Positions 47,221 through 59,985 of a stretch of DNA of 64,000 nucleotides are shown here, one piece after another. Source of the DNA: Platycnemis pennipes (taxonomy: Eukaryota > Arthropoda > Insecta > Odonata > Platycnemididae); contig OW121857.1 of the NCBI GenBank assembly GCA_933228895.1, forward strand, positions 2,852,001 through 2,916,000, read 5' to 3'. Each line of letters opens with the position of its first letter. Position 1 is the first letter of the stretch. The notes beneath the pieces are model-generated. The model ran no database searches, was not told where the DNA came from, and saw only the letters and a program-made list of their open reading frames with translations. Made by a program: the position numbers and the translations under genes.

Positions 47221-47311
47221 TACTGGGCCTGGTGATTTTTATCTGCCAATGCTTTTTAACTGCTGCTCTATTCCGCGACATGAAATTTATATTTCGGGCA
47301 TTTGCTAATAT

Positions 47312-47539
47312 TCTGTAGTGCATGATGCATGTATATAATACTATACTTATAACATGTATATAATACTATACTTATAACATGTATATAATACTATACCCTT
47401 AAATACTATAGACACTAACAATCAAGTTGAATGAGACATTATAGTTGCTTGTTTGCATGTTAGTAGTGCATGCTTGGTTATCTTCCCCCCTGCCACATAC
47501 CCTCGCGGTGGCTTGCAGGGTATCGTGTAGATGTAGATA
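47312..47539 (+). mobile_element. CR1-like LINE 3' untranslated region with internal triplication
   Basis: It holds the family 3' untranslated region and the GTAGATGTAGAT tail in plus orientation. ACATGTATATAATACTATAC is present three times in tandem (about 47321-47397), once in other copies' equivalent position. It forms an inverted pair with the copy at 46646-47220. Confidence 0.8.
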
Positions 47540-47969
47540 TGCCGCTTCTCCAAGAATCAGGTCACAACAGTACGAATGAATGATGGAAGAAAAACAGAAG
47601 CCAAAATAGATGAGGAGTTAGACAAAGATACAGCCTCTCGCCATTATTATTCAATATATAACTAAAAGAATCAAAACGAGAAACAGAAGAAATTATTATA
47701 AAAGTAATCAAGGTTAAAGGTGTAGAAATAAACATGCTTCCGGTTCGCAGATGGGTATCGCAGTTCTAACAGAAAGGCAAGTGGAATCTTGGAATCTTGG
47801 AAGCATCTTGGAATAGTATGGACCTAGTAATTTAGGAATATAATATGAGAATCAACAAAAAGAAAGGAGCGAGGCACGCTATGAATCAGAGACATGGAGT
47901 ATCGGAAAAACATGCAAGTGAAAAATTGAAGCTTTCGAAATACAATGCCGGAGGATAATGATGAATTGT
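47540..47969 (+). mobile_element. RTE-like LINE reverse transcriptase fragment
   Basis: In broken frames the sequence reads SPLLFNIYLKESKRE (partly restored by eye from two frames), IKVIKVKGVEINML then RFADG where the catalytic FADD should be, and a region resembling MRINKKKxE. The end (EAFEIQCRRIMM) matches the MWCYRRxxKI block. It is the part of the RTE-like protein upstream of the 3' ends seen elsewhere. Sandwiched between two CR1-like tails without spacers. Confidence 0.55.
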
Positions 47970-48063
47970 TTTTTATGCATGACATGTAGTGCATGTTTGG
48001 TGAGAATTCACCCCCTGCCGGACACCTTTATGGTGGCTTGCAGGGTATAATGTAGATGTGGAT
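47970..48063 (+). mobile_element. CR1-like LINE 3' tail, short subtype
   Basis: Begins TTTTTTATGCATGA and otherwise follows the copy at 40784-40878, ending GTAGATGTGGATGA. Confidence 0.8.
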
Positions 48064-48872
48064 GAAATTTACGCACAGCTCCTCCCCCGCCAATATTCGT
48101 GTGACGAACATAGAGATCCCCGAATAAGACTCGCACAGTCTGTCTTTTCCCGCTCCCTTTTTCGTAACTCTCCCTCTCGGGTAGCAACGGTGTCACATCC
48201 CATCCGCTTTTTACGCGAAAATTAGGAAAATCCTTGATTTTCCATCGTAGAGCGTCAATCAAAAAAGGTTTTTGTACGTGTTGGAATGAACGATACGGTG
48301 AAGAAGATAAATTGTTGATACGTTCCGAAGTTTTTCACCTCGAAAAACCACGTGTGGTGGTCAATTTCCCCGGGGACCCCTTCCGTTGGGAATAATCTGC
48401 CTTCGCTGGGCTCCCGGGATGGGCGAGGCTGGATTTTCCACGAGGGTAGACCCCTCTAACGACCTACGACCCCCTAGCTACCTGAGAGATGGCCCCGCTT
48501 AACTACCATTAACCATGCAACCATTACCATAAAGAGGCACATAAAACCTGTGGTATTATAAAGAGTTTTTAAATATTAATTGAAATTGTGGCATTTAGGC
48601 GATTGTTTAGGGAAACTCAAAAAAAGGCGACGTTTTGGCCGAGACCGTGCGAATGTGCTGCAACCCACTGCTCTAGACGCAGCTCTAAATACCTTAAGCC
48701 AAGCGAAATATCTGTGATTTGATGAATTTCATTATGGCACTACGTCATGGTTTAAGTTACTAGGCTGCTTTAAAGGAGTATTTACTATTTATCCAATATT
48801 CCATGTGGGCAAAGCTTCATTAGTGATAGTCTACCCCAAAAAGTGATACATTCTGCTGGGAAAATAAAAGTT
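48064..48872. other. No recognised feature
   Basis: Mixed-composition sequence with short open frames; nothing recognised. Confidence 0.5.
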
Positions 48873-49485
48873 CATCTACATCTACACGATACCCTGCACG
48901 CCATCGCGAAGGTGTGTGGCAGAGGGTGAAGATCACCAAGCATGCACTACTGACATGCAAACAATCAACTATAGGCACTCATGCAACTAGATTATTAGTA
49001 TACATACATCATGCCAATAGACTACTCGAAAATATTTCCCCTACCTATCCCTTTGCTATGCTGCCTATTCTGTTCCCTTATAGTTCGGGGGGAAAACGCC
49101 ATTTTTGAATCTATCAGTACGAAAATCTATCTCTCTAATCTTTTTTACCTGGTCGAATCCAGCAAAATATGCTGGTGTTTTTAATATGTGCCTAACATCT
49201 TCAATAAAGCTATCTGACTGAAATTTCTCTAATAGATTTTATCTGTACTTTAACCTACGCTCTGAAAATGATTCTTGTATTTCTGAAACACTACTCAACC
49301 TATCGTAACACCTTTTTAACGAACCTAGCTGCTCTACGCTGCGCAGTGTCTAGTTCTCTCATCAATCCTAATTCATTCGGATCCCATGCACTGGCTGCAT
49401 ACTCAAGGTGGGGCCTAACTAGTGAAAAGTTAAATGAAGATATTTAGAAAAATGAAAACTAAATCATTAAAGAAAACAATGATTA
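48873..49485 (-). mobile_element. CR1-like LINE 3' fragment with tail
   Basis: The minus strand holds LVRPHLEYAASAWDPNELGL, the RRAARF block, RTDRFKNGVFPPNYKG-type broken C-terminus, 3' untranslated region and tail. Upstream of the LVRP block (49430-49480) the sequence is the same AT-rich segment that is inserted in the copy at 21.8 kb, so these two share a subfamily feature. Confidence 0.8.
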
Positions 49486-52400
49486 ATTGAGTTAATCGAC
49501 TACAATGATAAATTTGCATAAATACTATTCGCATGGATAATATTAAACTTAAAACAACGGGGCGGATCAAACGAATGAATACAGTGTGCAAAGGAAAGTT
49601 TGGTTGTCTTGGTTCTGAAGATTTTATTCAATAAAGCTTCAAATCGCGAGTTTCCATCTGCTGGAGTGAGTTACATTCATCCGATTCGCAGTTACACGGA
49701 AGAATTGTTTTTCAGGGAACGTATTTCATTTCCTCATGAAACCTGATTCAGGTAACTGAGTACTTAAAATTGAGTATTTAATGCCGTATATACAAAGCTG
49801 CCATTAATGAATGTGTACCAGTTGATAAATTATTTTTGTCCCAATATTGGTCTAATCCCTCTGAGACACAGCGTTTCCCAGAAAGGCATTTGTCTCTCAC
49901 CGATACCACTTTTACTGCACCTGTTACCCCATTAGTATTTTTTTTTTAGAATTCTCTGCTATGAGTGACAGAAATGAAATTTTTTCCCCTGCTGAAGGAA
50001 GACGACGCCTATTTGATCAGATGCTGTGTAAAGAGTTTTTTGTTACGATGCGATGATTCAATTCGGTGCTAAATAAGTCTTCTTGGAAATTCAAGAAAGA
50101 AATGATAGCTCATTTTATATTACCCCTGTTAATTCATCAAATATTGCAGTCGTAAAAAACAATGCGCCAATATTTTGTGCCCTACTGAGGCTCTTCGGTT
50201 CGTCTTTGGATTAAGAGTGACTTCAATGACAAAAGGTGTGGATACCACGACAGTAATGAATCATCAAGCCCCCCTTTTTTAATTTCGCCTGTTCAACTAC
50301 ATTCCAAAGACCTTCTCACTCTCTTATGCTCTTTTTCTAATGTACCACTTTTTCGCCACCTCCTTCTCATATATTTTCTTTCTCTGGGAATGCAGCTACG
50401 TCACTCATATTAAAAACTATGCACTATTCATGTTAGATATACAATGCCACTTCCCCTTTTTAGAGAAATGCCTTGTATTCACTGCAGGCATTTTATCATC
50501 TCGCAATTTAGTTATTCTCGTTTTCATCGTGCATGAAAGTATTCATCCTTCACTTTGTCCCTTACCATTTGTTTTATCTTGCTGTTCTCTTAATAAGTGT
50601 CTGATAACGTTTCCTCTGGCTGGTACTCACAGAACCGAATGGGTTACTCTAAGCAATTTTCCTCCCGGTCCTGTAACAGCTTTCTTCCACCTCGTCGAAC
50701 GCATTGTGAGAAGAAATACAAATTAACTCAAGAAGAGGATTGATTTGGAGACGCCAAGAATCAAAAGACGGGGCCTTGCTAATTGATGGAACAAAGATCG
50801 AGGAAGGAAGTTCGCTTCGAGCCTCGCCCCTCCTTCCGCTGGATTCCATTAGACCCAAGGTGAAGCCAAGCTTGTGGTGCGGATAAAAAGGGTCCCCGAG
50901 CAAAGTAAAAAAGGAGTAGGTCGGAAATTGATGGAGGAGATTAAAGGAAAGGGGGAAATGTATAGAGAAGCAAATGGCGATGGCTTAAATAAAACATCGC
51001 TACGGGACTCTATTGACTTAATGGTGAATTTAATGCGGATTACGAAGCAATTTTGATTACATTATCCACACACTGCACAGCTTTAATGTGCAAAATCACT
51101 TAAAACGATTATTCACTCCACTTACGATAAATGGGAATTTGTTGTTTGACAGGAAAACACGCTAAAAATTGCGTTTTATCCTCGGGCTAATTATATTACG
51201 TATTCGGTTAGGCAGCGGATAGAATTCCTTAAATATTTGGCGCACTTAACCGTTTTCATAAAATTTAAATACATATGGTTATAATCCAAATATCATATTT
51301 CAAATATCATTAATCACCATGCGATATGCAATATAAATGCAAATACTTGATTTGAATTTAGAGACCAACTGAGCATGGGCATAATGAAGTTCAACGCTGG
51401 GTTGACGGACATAAAAAGGTAAAAAGAAACGTTTAGAGTTGTTGCGGTTTATTTGTGTTTCCACCACTGTTCACTGTTTCGCCAGTGGCGGCGCTGCCGT
51501 TGGCCCGAGGAGTCAGCTGATCCCGACGCGGTGACCAACGGTCGGAAGGAAGGCTGCGTTCACTCGCTCTCTCTCTCTCTCTCTCGCTTCAGCCGGACAC
51601 CTACGTGCACTTCCTTCATTCATTCACGGGACAAGACGTACTCATTGTATCTCAAGGGAAAATACATCCCCTACACTTGAAATGTAGCATGTCATTATTT
51701 ATTTATTCAACATGAAGTCCAAAAACAGCCAACGAGACCTTTACATTGGATTTTGTTAACAAAGGATAAATAACACAATTATAAGACATAGGACAAAAAT
51801 AAATAAAACAAGAAGAATCAAATTACGACATTATTTAAATCCGCAGGCGTGTAAGACCTACAATCGCGACAATAGTGATGAAAATTCAGTTCTTGCCTTT
51901 TTGCGTTCAACAGTTAGCGACAAATTACGTAAATTAACTCACTCTACAGATGACGCCGATTTAGCATGACATCATATATTCTCCAGAAGTATTGATAGCT
52001 AGAATGTTGGGAATTTCTAATGGGCGTTCCTTGGTGGGAATTTCTGATACCATTTCTCAGGATGAGGACGGAGAAAAGTCTATGGGCGAATGCACTCTGG
52101 TTAGGACTTGAGGGAAGTGTCGTGCAGCAAAGAGGCGACATGAGACGCAAACAGCAGGACGGCATCTCACAAGGACACGAGACTCAAGTCTCCAGTCAAA
52201 GCGGCAATTACATCAGAAAAAAAAATAGCAGCAGAGTTAATTCTTTTGTTTGATTTATTTTGGCCTTCAAAATGTTCAAAAAGTCCAATTGTGGCCACTT
52301 TGTTTGAAACATGCGATATCAGTCATGCAAGCAAGCGATTCGCCGGACCAGACATGCACCATCTTCAGACGTCAGATTTGTACTTCCTCAAGCAAATCCC

Positions 52401-52879
52401 ACAACAGCGCTCTCCTCAATTGCCACAACGAGAGTGAACATAGCCTTAGCAAACGCCCAGTTTCTACCTTGAATTAAAAACGAAACCAAATCTGAAAGGA
52501 TAGACGCACTTTACGATGCAATGAATGTGTTTTCATCGTCCTCCTAACGGCGTATGTCGACACTAAAAAATACGTTAAATTAGGGGAGGATATCACATAG
52601 ATTCGATCTTTTATTGCTGGAATTATATCAGACCGTCTAACTCAGGGATCAGCAAACTTTTGAGACGAAAAAGCAAAATATTAGCTCCCATAAATGATTA
52701 AAAATTACTCAAAATCCATACATTCATTTATGTTAGTAAGGAAAATATGAATATGTATCGTTATTAATCGTGATTTTTTATTTTTAACACTTCACCAAGT
52801 TGGAATTAGCAAATATTACAATGCGAGTTTTATTTATTGATAGCATATGATGCCATAAGAAATGAAGCTATGAGTGCTT
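49486..52879. other. No recognised gene; CT microsatellite
   Basis: A (CT)n run lies at about 51566-51585. Several short open frames, including 50340-50726, have no recognisable motif. Confidence 0.45.
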
Positions 52880-53085
52880 TATTTCCGTTTTCAAATCAAC
52901 TTCCGAAACACATGGACACACCCGAGGAATAAAGAGAGCCACAGTGTGCCCACGCCTTCTCTAGCCCAACAGAATTCTTATTCTAAGGCTGGTCTTAAGG
53001 CTCAACTAGGCGGGATTCAAACCCGCGACACTTGAGCTGACAATCCGGCATGCAACAGAACTGACCACCGGGGCCGGCGGCGATA
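52880..53085 (-). mobile_element. tRNA-derived SINE
   Basis: The minus strand begins GGCCCCGGTGGTCAGTTCTG (A-box-like), followed by the B box GGTTTGAATCC (53013-53023) at the expected distance. The body runs towards 52880 without a clear tail. Confidence 0.6.
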
Positions 53086-53734
53086 TCTTCATCTAGATGT
53101 TACTCTGGAGCAAGTAATGCTTATTGGTACAGTTATTTCCTAATAATGGATCGGTTATTCAGTTTCAAGTCAACGAATGTCAGTTAACGAATCAAAGAAC
53201 GTTGGCAAATAAACGCGTACGTGAATTGGCAAGAATTTAATCAATACTTGTTTATATATGTTCACATTATCCAAAATATTCACAAATGCCGCTGAAATGA
53301 AAAGGACCAAAGGTTATTGCGACTGCAATTCCGCCAAATACCGTGCAACAGACGAAAATCGTCGACCAGCAAACCGCGCACACTCATCGATTGTAAATGC
53401 TACGCAGCCCCTTAAACCCAAGCGATGATTCTACTGTCAGTAACGCCTTTTTTCCTGAGTCCTTGACCTTAGACCTCAAACGACACCAACGAGTGACACC
53501 CATGGGCTAGGTTCGCTACTTCTAGGAAGGCCGCTGGCTGCCCATCTATCGTAAGGTGCAATTTGATATTGAATTGATGGTGAATATCGATAGCAAAGAT
53601 AATGAAATATTTTATTGAATTACTATTCTGTAAATGGACAAATAAATTTCAGTAGTTTTCACATCACTTTTGTTTATCCAGCAGATTTATGAAAACCGAT
53701 TAATTAATCAATTAATTTAGTATCCCTGGCAGAA
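53086..53734. other. No recognised feature
   Basis: AT-rich sequence between SINE and LINE tail; nothing identified. Confidence 0.5.
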
Positions 53735-53832
53735 GAGAAGAATTACGTCACAATGAAAAGGTTGGCCGACAGAAGAATCGAGTGGAAAGCTGCGTCAAAA
53801 CAGATCCTAGGATTGTTGAGCAATGGTGATGA
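53735..53832 (+). mobile_element. RTE-like LINE 3' tail
   Basis: GAATTACGTCACAATGAAAA, GGCCGACAGAAGAATCGAGT and CAGATCCTAGGATTGTTG mark the family tail, with a degenerate GATG end. Confidence 0.8.
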
Positions 53833-53904
53833 AATAGCTCTGAGGACTAGATCTGTGACGGCCGGGCATTCGTAGGTGTTGTCCATCAACTGCGTATTTA
53901 GTAT

Positions 53905-54010
53905 TTTTAAGACTGTCACTGTAGCCAGGCCAATAACGCGCCGACCTTCCGACCCCAAGGGCGTAGGTTCGAATCCCGTCTGGATCATATAAGTCGTGTT
54001 TGCCTTAAGA
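53905..54010 (+). mobile_element. tRNA-derived SINE head
   Basis: An A-box-like TGTAGCCAGGCCAATAACGC (about 53920) and a perfect B box GGTTCGAATCC (53966-53976) are spaced as in tRNA genes. The flanking arms do not pair as a tRNA acceptor stem, so I read it as a SINE head and not a tRNA gene. Confidence 0.6.
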
Positions 54011-54756
54011 TTAAGCAGTAAGTTGCGATAGACGTTACAATATATCCTCAGTTTTTCATGCATCTTGTTACCATTTTCAACACGGTTATCACACCAGAAA
54101 CCAGATGCGCAAAGTAAGACAGCGATATAAGAATATGTAAATGTGAGACAGCTCTGGAAGGTGCAATGATGAATCATTTGCAAAGAATACAGAATTGCGG
54201 CTCCTTGCAGAACGCTTAATGGGATAGAGTGCATTTCTGATGAAGAGGAATTAATTTTAACGAAAACAATTCCTTCGAATGTGAAGGATTTTAGCATTTC
54301 TCCAGATATGAATGGAAAATTTGTGGCCGAGGAGATATTTGAACATGCAATTATTTCGGTTTCCCACGCTGGGCTATGCTCATCCGGTCTGTCCTTATTA
54401 ATATGCACTACTTTAATTCTGACTTGAATTTTGACGCAGCATCCTCTTGTCGGAGCGATATGCTATATTTATGGAATACCTACGAGTGATTTTTATTTTA
54501 CATACTCTGATGCAGCACTTCTTCCTGTAGAAACGTTAATTTAGATTTGTAGAAGCACCGCATCCGCGGGTGATGCGTCCACAAAATGCGAGAAGAATGG
54601 CACCCTTCTCAGTGCACTTGACTAACGCAAAGCCCTTGAATAGAACGTCGCCTAAGAAATGTTTGCATGCTCAGGAAGTTGGGTACTGGAAAGAAAAGTT
54701 CTCTCTCTAATTACAACGTTCAAATTAGGCAAAATAATACCTTGAGTTGTATTGCG
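54011..54756. other. No recognised feature
   Basis: A 221-codon minus-strand open frame spans 53743-54408, crossing the SINE and the LINE tail. It is therefore a chance frame. Nothing else is seen. Confidence 0.5.
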
Positions 54757-54835
54757 TACATACACCTACATGATAGCCTGCAAGACAACATAATGGTGTG
54801 TGACGGGGGGTGAGTTCACAACTAACATGATTAAA
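54757..54835 (-). mobile_element. CR1-like LINE 3' tail, diverged
   Basis: On the minus strand CACCCCCCGTCACACACC, TTGCAGGCTATCATGTAGGTG match the family 3' end with many changes. Confidence 0.65.
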
Positions 54836-57800
54836 TAATGGGTGTGTACTTACGTGCAGCGAAATTACGTCCTATTTTCAAAAATTAAATTTCATGGACC
54901 CGTTTTCGAACTCGAAACCCCATCGTGTTCTTTGTGACCAAAAACCTAACAGTTGAAAGTTTCGCAAAACAATTCTGCCTTTTTTGTACTCTGAATAACT
55001 TAACATAGAAAGCCCATCAGCTAAAATTTGGATTTTAGGTTGGACCCTATATCTGGGGTCAAAATTTTTAAAACTTTGCTCAGAATCAAAAAAACTTACA
55101 ACCTTTTTCTACTCAGGTACCAAATTTCACCCTTGTGATATGAAAGAAAGTGTCTACAATTACAGGTCAAAAATGAAACACGGTCAATGTACATTTTAAA
55201 ATTTTTCCATTTTCATAATTGTCATGGTTAGAATTACTAGCGTAATGCTCCTGTAAGCTATAGGCAATACCTCCTTAGCGTATAATCACTCAAAATCCTT
55301 CAGATGTCTCACATTCCTACAAAAATTAAGAATACTGCCCTTCTCCTCGTAAGATTGTATATGGATGTGAGAGTAAAGATGGCCGACATCGCTATTCCCA
55401 TAGTGGAAGTGTGTGCGACGACTTTTATTTTATTTATAGTTTATTATTGTCAATCCAGAGGACTCTGCTGCCCGGTAGACTGCGCCAGGTCTGTCTATAT
55501 CAGGTCGTGACACGCTCATAACCAGAGTCTGGTCTGGTCAGAGAGTCAGATCTGTCTCCAATATTAAAACAGCAAATCGTGGTTCTTTGTTAATATAGCG
55601 ATCGTACGTTAGCGCGGTGGAAGTGAGTTCTCTATGAATTTTGAAGTCAAACCCAAGACCTCTAGGTGCAATGCAGGAACGTCTTCCAAAAGGCCCTTGC
55701 ATCTATTATACAGAGTAAAAAAATCCCCAAAATCCCCAAAACCACAAATGCTGATGACAATTTCTAACAAATTGTTGATAATAAAGTAGTGTTCACGGCA
55801 TTTTCTCAGATGTTGTTACGGTTCCGCGTTTTGTATCGTTATGTGACTTCCTTACAATTTTACCCATAATCTTCCAAAAGAATGAACTAAAAATTACCAA
55901 CAGGTGATTTTGAGAGGAGGTATTTATGAACGGAATAACTGCATGCAGCAGGAATTCCCTCGCTCCATACATGCCCCTTCGAGAATTCGACCGTGCTGCG
56001 CTCTCGCGAGGGACCGCATAGACTCAGGCGCAAGTCAAAAGATACAACTCGCCCCTCTCGGGCTGCACTTCAACATTAAGAATGCATAGCAATGCGAATG
56101 GATATTTAACGTAGCTAATTAGGGTCTCTCAGACAAATTGAATTTTCTCTCCTGGGCGTAAAACCAACACACATACGTTGGCTTTGCCTCCGGTCTCCGT
56201 AATTGGATTTTTTAATCGAAGGGAATGCCGAAGGAGGAAGAGAAATTACAATTCTTTTGTCCCGTTAAGTTTACGTAAGCCCTGCCTCGCGCTTGCCGGT
56301 GGACCGGGAAATCGCCAAGAGAGGGTCCCCACCGCAAGTTGTTCCAGGGAATGCTTCCGCCATGCTTTCTTTGTCCTTTTGCGAAAAAATACGGGGAATT
56401 GTTTTCTTTAAAACTCTCTTCCTTAGCCTCAAATAGCTGGCAAGAACAAGGGAAAGAACACAAGAGAATATAAAATGCGGGAAGGTCGGATTCCGACTCA
56501 TTCGGTCGAAACAAAGAATTCCCACATTTTTTAAGCTTAATAAACTAGACATTTTCTCTTTAAATGCTAATGAATTGAAAAGTGATATGAACAAAATAAG
56601 AAGGAAAGCGGACACGTTGTCAACTAATATTTGTCCAAGGTGTCAACAACACCGTTATTTCCATCGACTCACGGCCGATTGACGAATATGATTGCCTAGT
56701 GACCTGGAAAATAAGGCAGCTTGGTACTTTTATAAATTCATCAACGAGTGCTTTTCAATGCGTACCTACGTCATGTATTTAACAAATTTTCACACTGATT
56801 CTTTCAATTAACGCAGATCTAATTTGATTGAGATCATCGAGAAAGTAATGCGGAGATGTCGTTTCCTTTGCTCGAATAGAAACACATTCCTTTTTCTTCT
56901 ACGAGCATTAGAAAAGTCAAACGAGAAAACCTTAAATATGGCTTTACAAGCAATCGTCCTTGTTGCTTGGGCGGCTTCCCAACCGGAGAGTTTTCATTCG
57001 AGCCGTGGCACTGTCAATGGTTTCAAATCGTTCCCGCGCTTGAGGACGTTCCACCGTGACTCCGCGATTCGAAATCCCGTAAAAGTCAAATGTTATTAAA
57101 TGAATAAATACCGACCCAGAAAAACACCTGCATGGAAAATCATCTATAGGGTGATAATGCATTCACAATAATTGTATGAGTATGCTATTTTATAGCGCGT
57201 TGTAGTCACATTCTACTTTTTACAAGCTCTCTTAACTCATTCTGACTTCGGAACATGACTGACGTGTTTTTGACACGTTTAATTTATAAGTGAGAATACA
57301 TGCTCTATCCCGCTAATACGTACCTAGTCTAAAATAGGTTAACTTTTTTTACCTAGTTCTAAACTATTCTATTGCAAATGCGACTCTTTGTTTTGAATTT
57401 TATTAATATTCGTAGTTTTTTAAATTGTTTGTTGACGCTGCTACCATTTGGAAACATTGGTATTAATTACACCATATTAATAGCCAATGAAATATTAAAA
57501 TTACGTAGAAAATATTGGAAGGATCTTGGTAAGGTATATTCCGTAATTAAGTCGGTAAATAAGCTTGTAAGCACGTTCCGTCACAAGTACCGTTGCTAAT
57601 GATGAAAACATACTGTAGCGCCATTTTCATGTAACTGAGGCTTTTCTGCTTTTTTTCGAGCAAACATTTATTAATATCAATTAAACTAGTATGTTAAGGC
57701 GAGCAATTTTGTACAATATTAAGTTCCACTTAAAATTGCGCATCTTATATTAGTTTTTCGTCAAATCGACATTCCTTTTTACGTTATTAATCTGCAAATT

Positions 57801-58280
57801 TTACTGCAAGAGCAATGCTCTGCCTTGTTGCTACGTATAAAATAGCCACGTATAAAATAGCTGATTTTCAACGCCATTTTTTCTTAAAATATATTATGGA
57901 AAGGCCAAATTATTTTATTGCCAATCGATAGAAGGGCCAGAAAATTGTGTGTCCTGAAATTTTCACAAAAACGACATCTACTTCATAATTCGGTGGAGCC
58001 TCCTAAAATGAGAAAAATATACTCGGATGGGGAAGGAAGGGCAAGGAGACAATCCCAGCATCATCTTTTATCCAGTGGAACAAAAGGTGATGCTGATGAA
58101 AGAAGGACAGCTGTTCGACAGGACTGCTCTTGCGATATTATCATGCCCGCTATAAAAACAGGTGAGAGCTGCCATGGATGTGCCATATGGGATCGTTTAT
58201 CATAGTCTCATTATTGCAGAATATTATAGTGTTTCGTCAATTGGTTAAAACTTTTGCGGTCCATGTCTTCTGAGTGATGT
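54836..58280. other. No recognised feature
   Basis: Long stretch with only short open frames. No repeat shared with the rest of the window was noticed. Confidence 0.45.
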
Positions 58281-58503
58281 CGTTTTTTGTGGATTTCTCC
58301 GCGGATGCGTGGTTGTCTATCTACGTTTCCACTCCGCTGCTGGAGGCTTCTTCAGGGTAATAATGAATTACCATGAAAGGGCTCGTATTTCATCCACTTC
58401 ATCCAATCACAACTGAGTCATTATTACCCTGAAGAGGCCTCTTCAGCAGCGGAGGGGAAACGTAGGTAGACAACCACGCAGTCGCGGAGAAATCCCCAAA
58501 AAG
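58281..58503. repeat. Foldback with ~85-bp arms
   Basis: Arms 58281-58365 and 58418-58503 are inverted copies sharing GGATTTCTCCGCG, TGCGTGGTTGTCTA, CTACGTTTCC and TTCAGGGTAATAATGA, with few mismatches. The 52-bp loop contains a motif from the 525-bp repeat family (CCAATCACAACTGAG). The arms carry CTTCAGCAGCGGAG, distinct from every other element here. Confidence 0.9.
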
Positions 58504-58549
58504 CTACACCACTCACGCTAGTGTTTCTCAGTTGAAAATGCGCATCCGC

Positions 58550-58975
58550 TCTTCGATCTGTCGAGCCAATATCGAGTAATTAGCGGCGAAAAGCTGATTT
58601 TTTCAACCTTTTCGGAAAATTAGGCGCGCAAAGGGCTTTATCCACTTCATCCAAAATGCGTACGAAAATATTTTGATGCTCAGTTGTATTCGGATTATTG
58701 ACATGATTAGACAGGATCTGTGCAGGCCTCCCCACCTCCACTTCCCCTCCACCCCTTTACCCCTCAGTCTACCACAAAACAGTGAAGGAGTGCAAGAGGA
58801 TGACGCAGATATCCTCAACGCAGCTCGTTTGACGGGCGTCACCGTCAGATTATTTTTTTTCGATTTACGAGGGAATGGCTCTGGTTTAAATATTAATTTT
58901 TTCGCTGACATTCATTTCACGTTTCAGTCTAACGATTCCGTTAAAAAAATAGCAATTCCGGTCCCGAGTAAACTC
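58550..58975 (+). repeat. 525-bp repeat family, copy 4 (diverged)
   Basis: It keeps TAGCGGCGAAAAGCTGAT, CCTTTTCGGAAAA, GGGCGTCACC, CGATTTACGAGGGAATGG and the far end CCGAGTAAAC of the complete copy at 23.4 kb. The middle is mostly replaced. The 5' end is missing. Confidence 0.65.
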
Positions 58976-59504
58976 GATCATCTACTTTGTGTGCTATAGA
59001 AACAACCACCGTATATTGCGGATTTTAGCGTAGTTATAAAGACTCATGCCATCGTAGGCTCGTTATTGAATACATTTTATCAGCATGAAAATGCAGCATA
59101 CGTGTTTTTTTTATATTAAACAGCTGAATACATAATATTAGCACGTAATGTGGTACCTTGTATGGTGAACCGAAAAAAACCTCTACCCACCTTCGTCAAA
59201 CATGGAAAACATCAGCCAGATATCATTCTGTATTCTTTGAGGGCTGCAAGGGCCCCTATAAATATAACCGTATATTTCTCACTGGCTGACAAATTTTTTC
59301 ATCTTTTCATGCGACATTCAACAGAATCTATATGTTTTTGAACACGAAATCTCACTAGAATCACAAGCAATATCCGTAAAAAACAAATTTACGGAAATAA
59401 ATGCACACAACCTTTCCAATTACAACAGGCATGAGCGAAAAATGGGTTGGTTGACATTGACCACTGCCAAAATTAACAGGTTTTTTCCTCCTTGATCTCT
59501 CCGG
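58976..59504. other. No recognised feature
   Basis: AT-rich sequence; nothing identified. Confidence 0.5.
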
Positions 59505-59985
59505 AGAAATAAACGCGTAGAAGTAATGAAACAATTCATCAAAACGTGAAAAATCTGGAACATGTTTCTTTACGGCAGTGAGGCATGGACGATGACAGCA
59601 GCGGAGAAGAAAAGGAGGGGGGGGGGATCCGAAATATGGTGCTACAGAAGAATACTGAAGATTAAATGGATCGACCGAGTGACAAACGAAGAAGTCTTGA
59701 GAAGAGTGGGAGAAAAGAGAAGTTCCGAAAACCCTAAAAAGAAGACGAGACAACCTAATGGGCCATATCTTGAGACACGATGGCCTGATGAAAACAATTG
59801 TCGAGGGAAAAGTGAACGGGAAGAATGGAAGAGGCAGGCCTCGTATGAGTTACATGGAGCAGGTCGTAAAGGACGTGAAAGAGAGGAACTCCGTTGGAAT
59901 ATGAAGAGGTTGGCCAATAGAAGAATCGAGTGGAGGGCTGCGTCAAACCAATCCTAGGATTGCTGACCCATGATGATCATGATGC
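59505..59985 (+). mobile_element. RTE-like LINE 3' end
   Basis: The frame reads MKQFIKT, MFLYGSEAWTMTAAEKKR, IWCYRRILKIKWIDRVTNEE and VLRRVGEKRS, then in the next frame GHILRHDGLMKTIVEGKVNG and GRGRPRMSYMEQVVKDVK. It ends GAATCGAGTGGAGGGCTGC, AACCAATCCTAGGATTG and a GATGATCATGATG tail. A run of eight or more G (59615-59625) interrupts it. Closest relative here is the copy at 42.8 kb. Confidence 0.85.

Noticed and set aside
53920..53990. Possible tRNA gene
   Set aside because: A and B boxes are present, but the acceptor and anticodon stems do not pair; it fits a SINE head.
53743..54408. 221-codon minus-strand open frame
   Set aside because: It runs through an RTE-like tail and a SINE in the wrong sense, so it is a chance frame.
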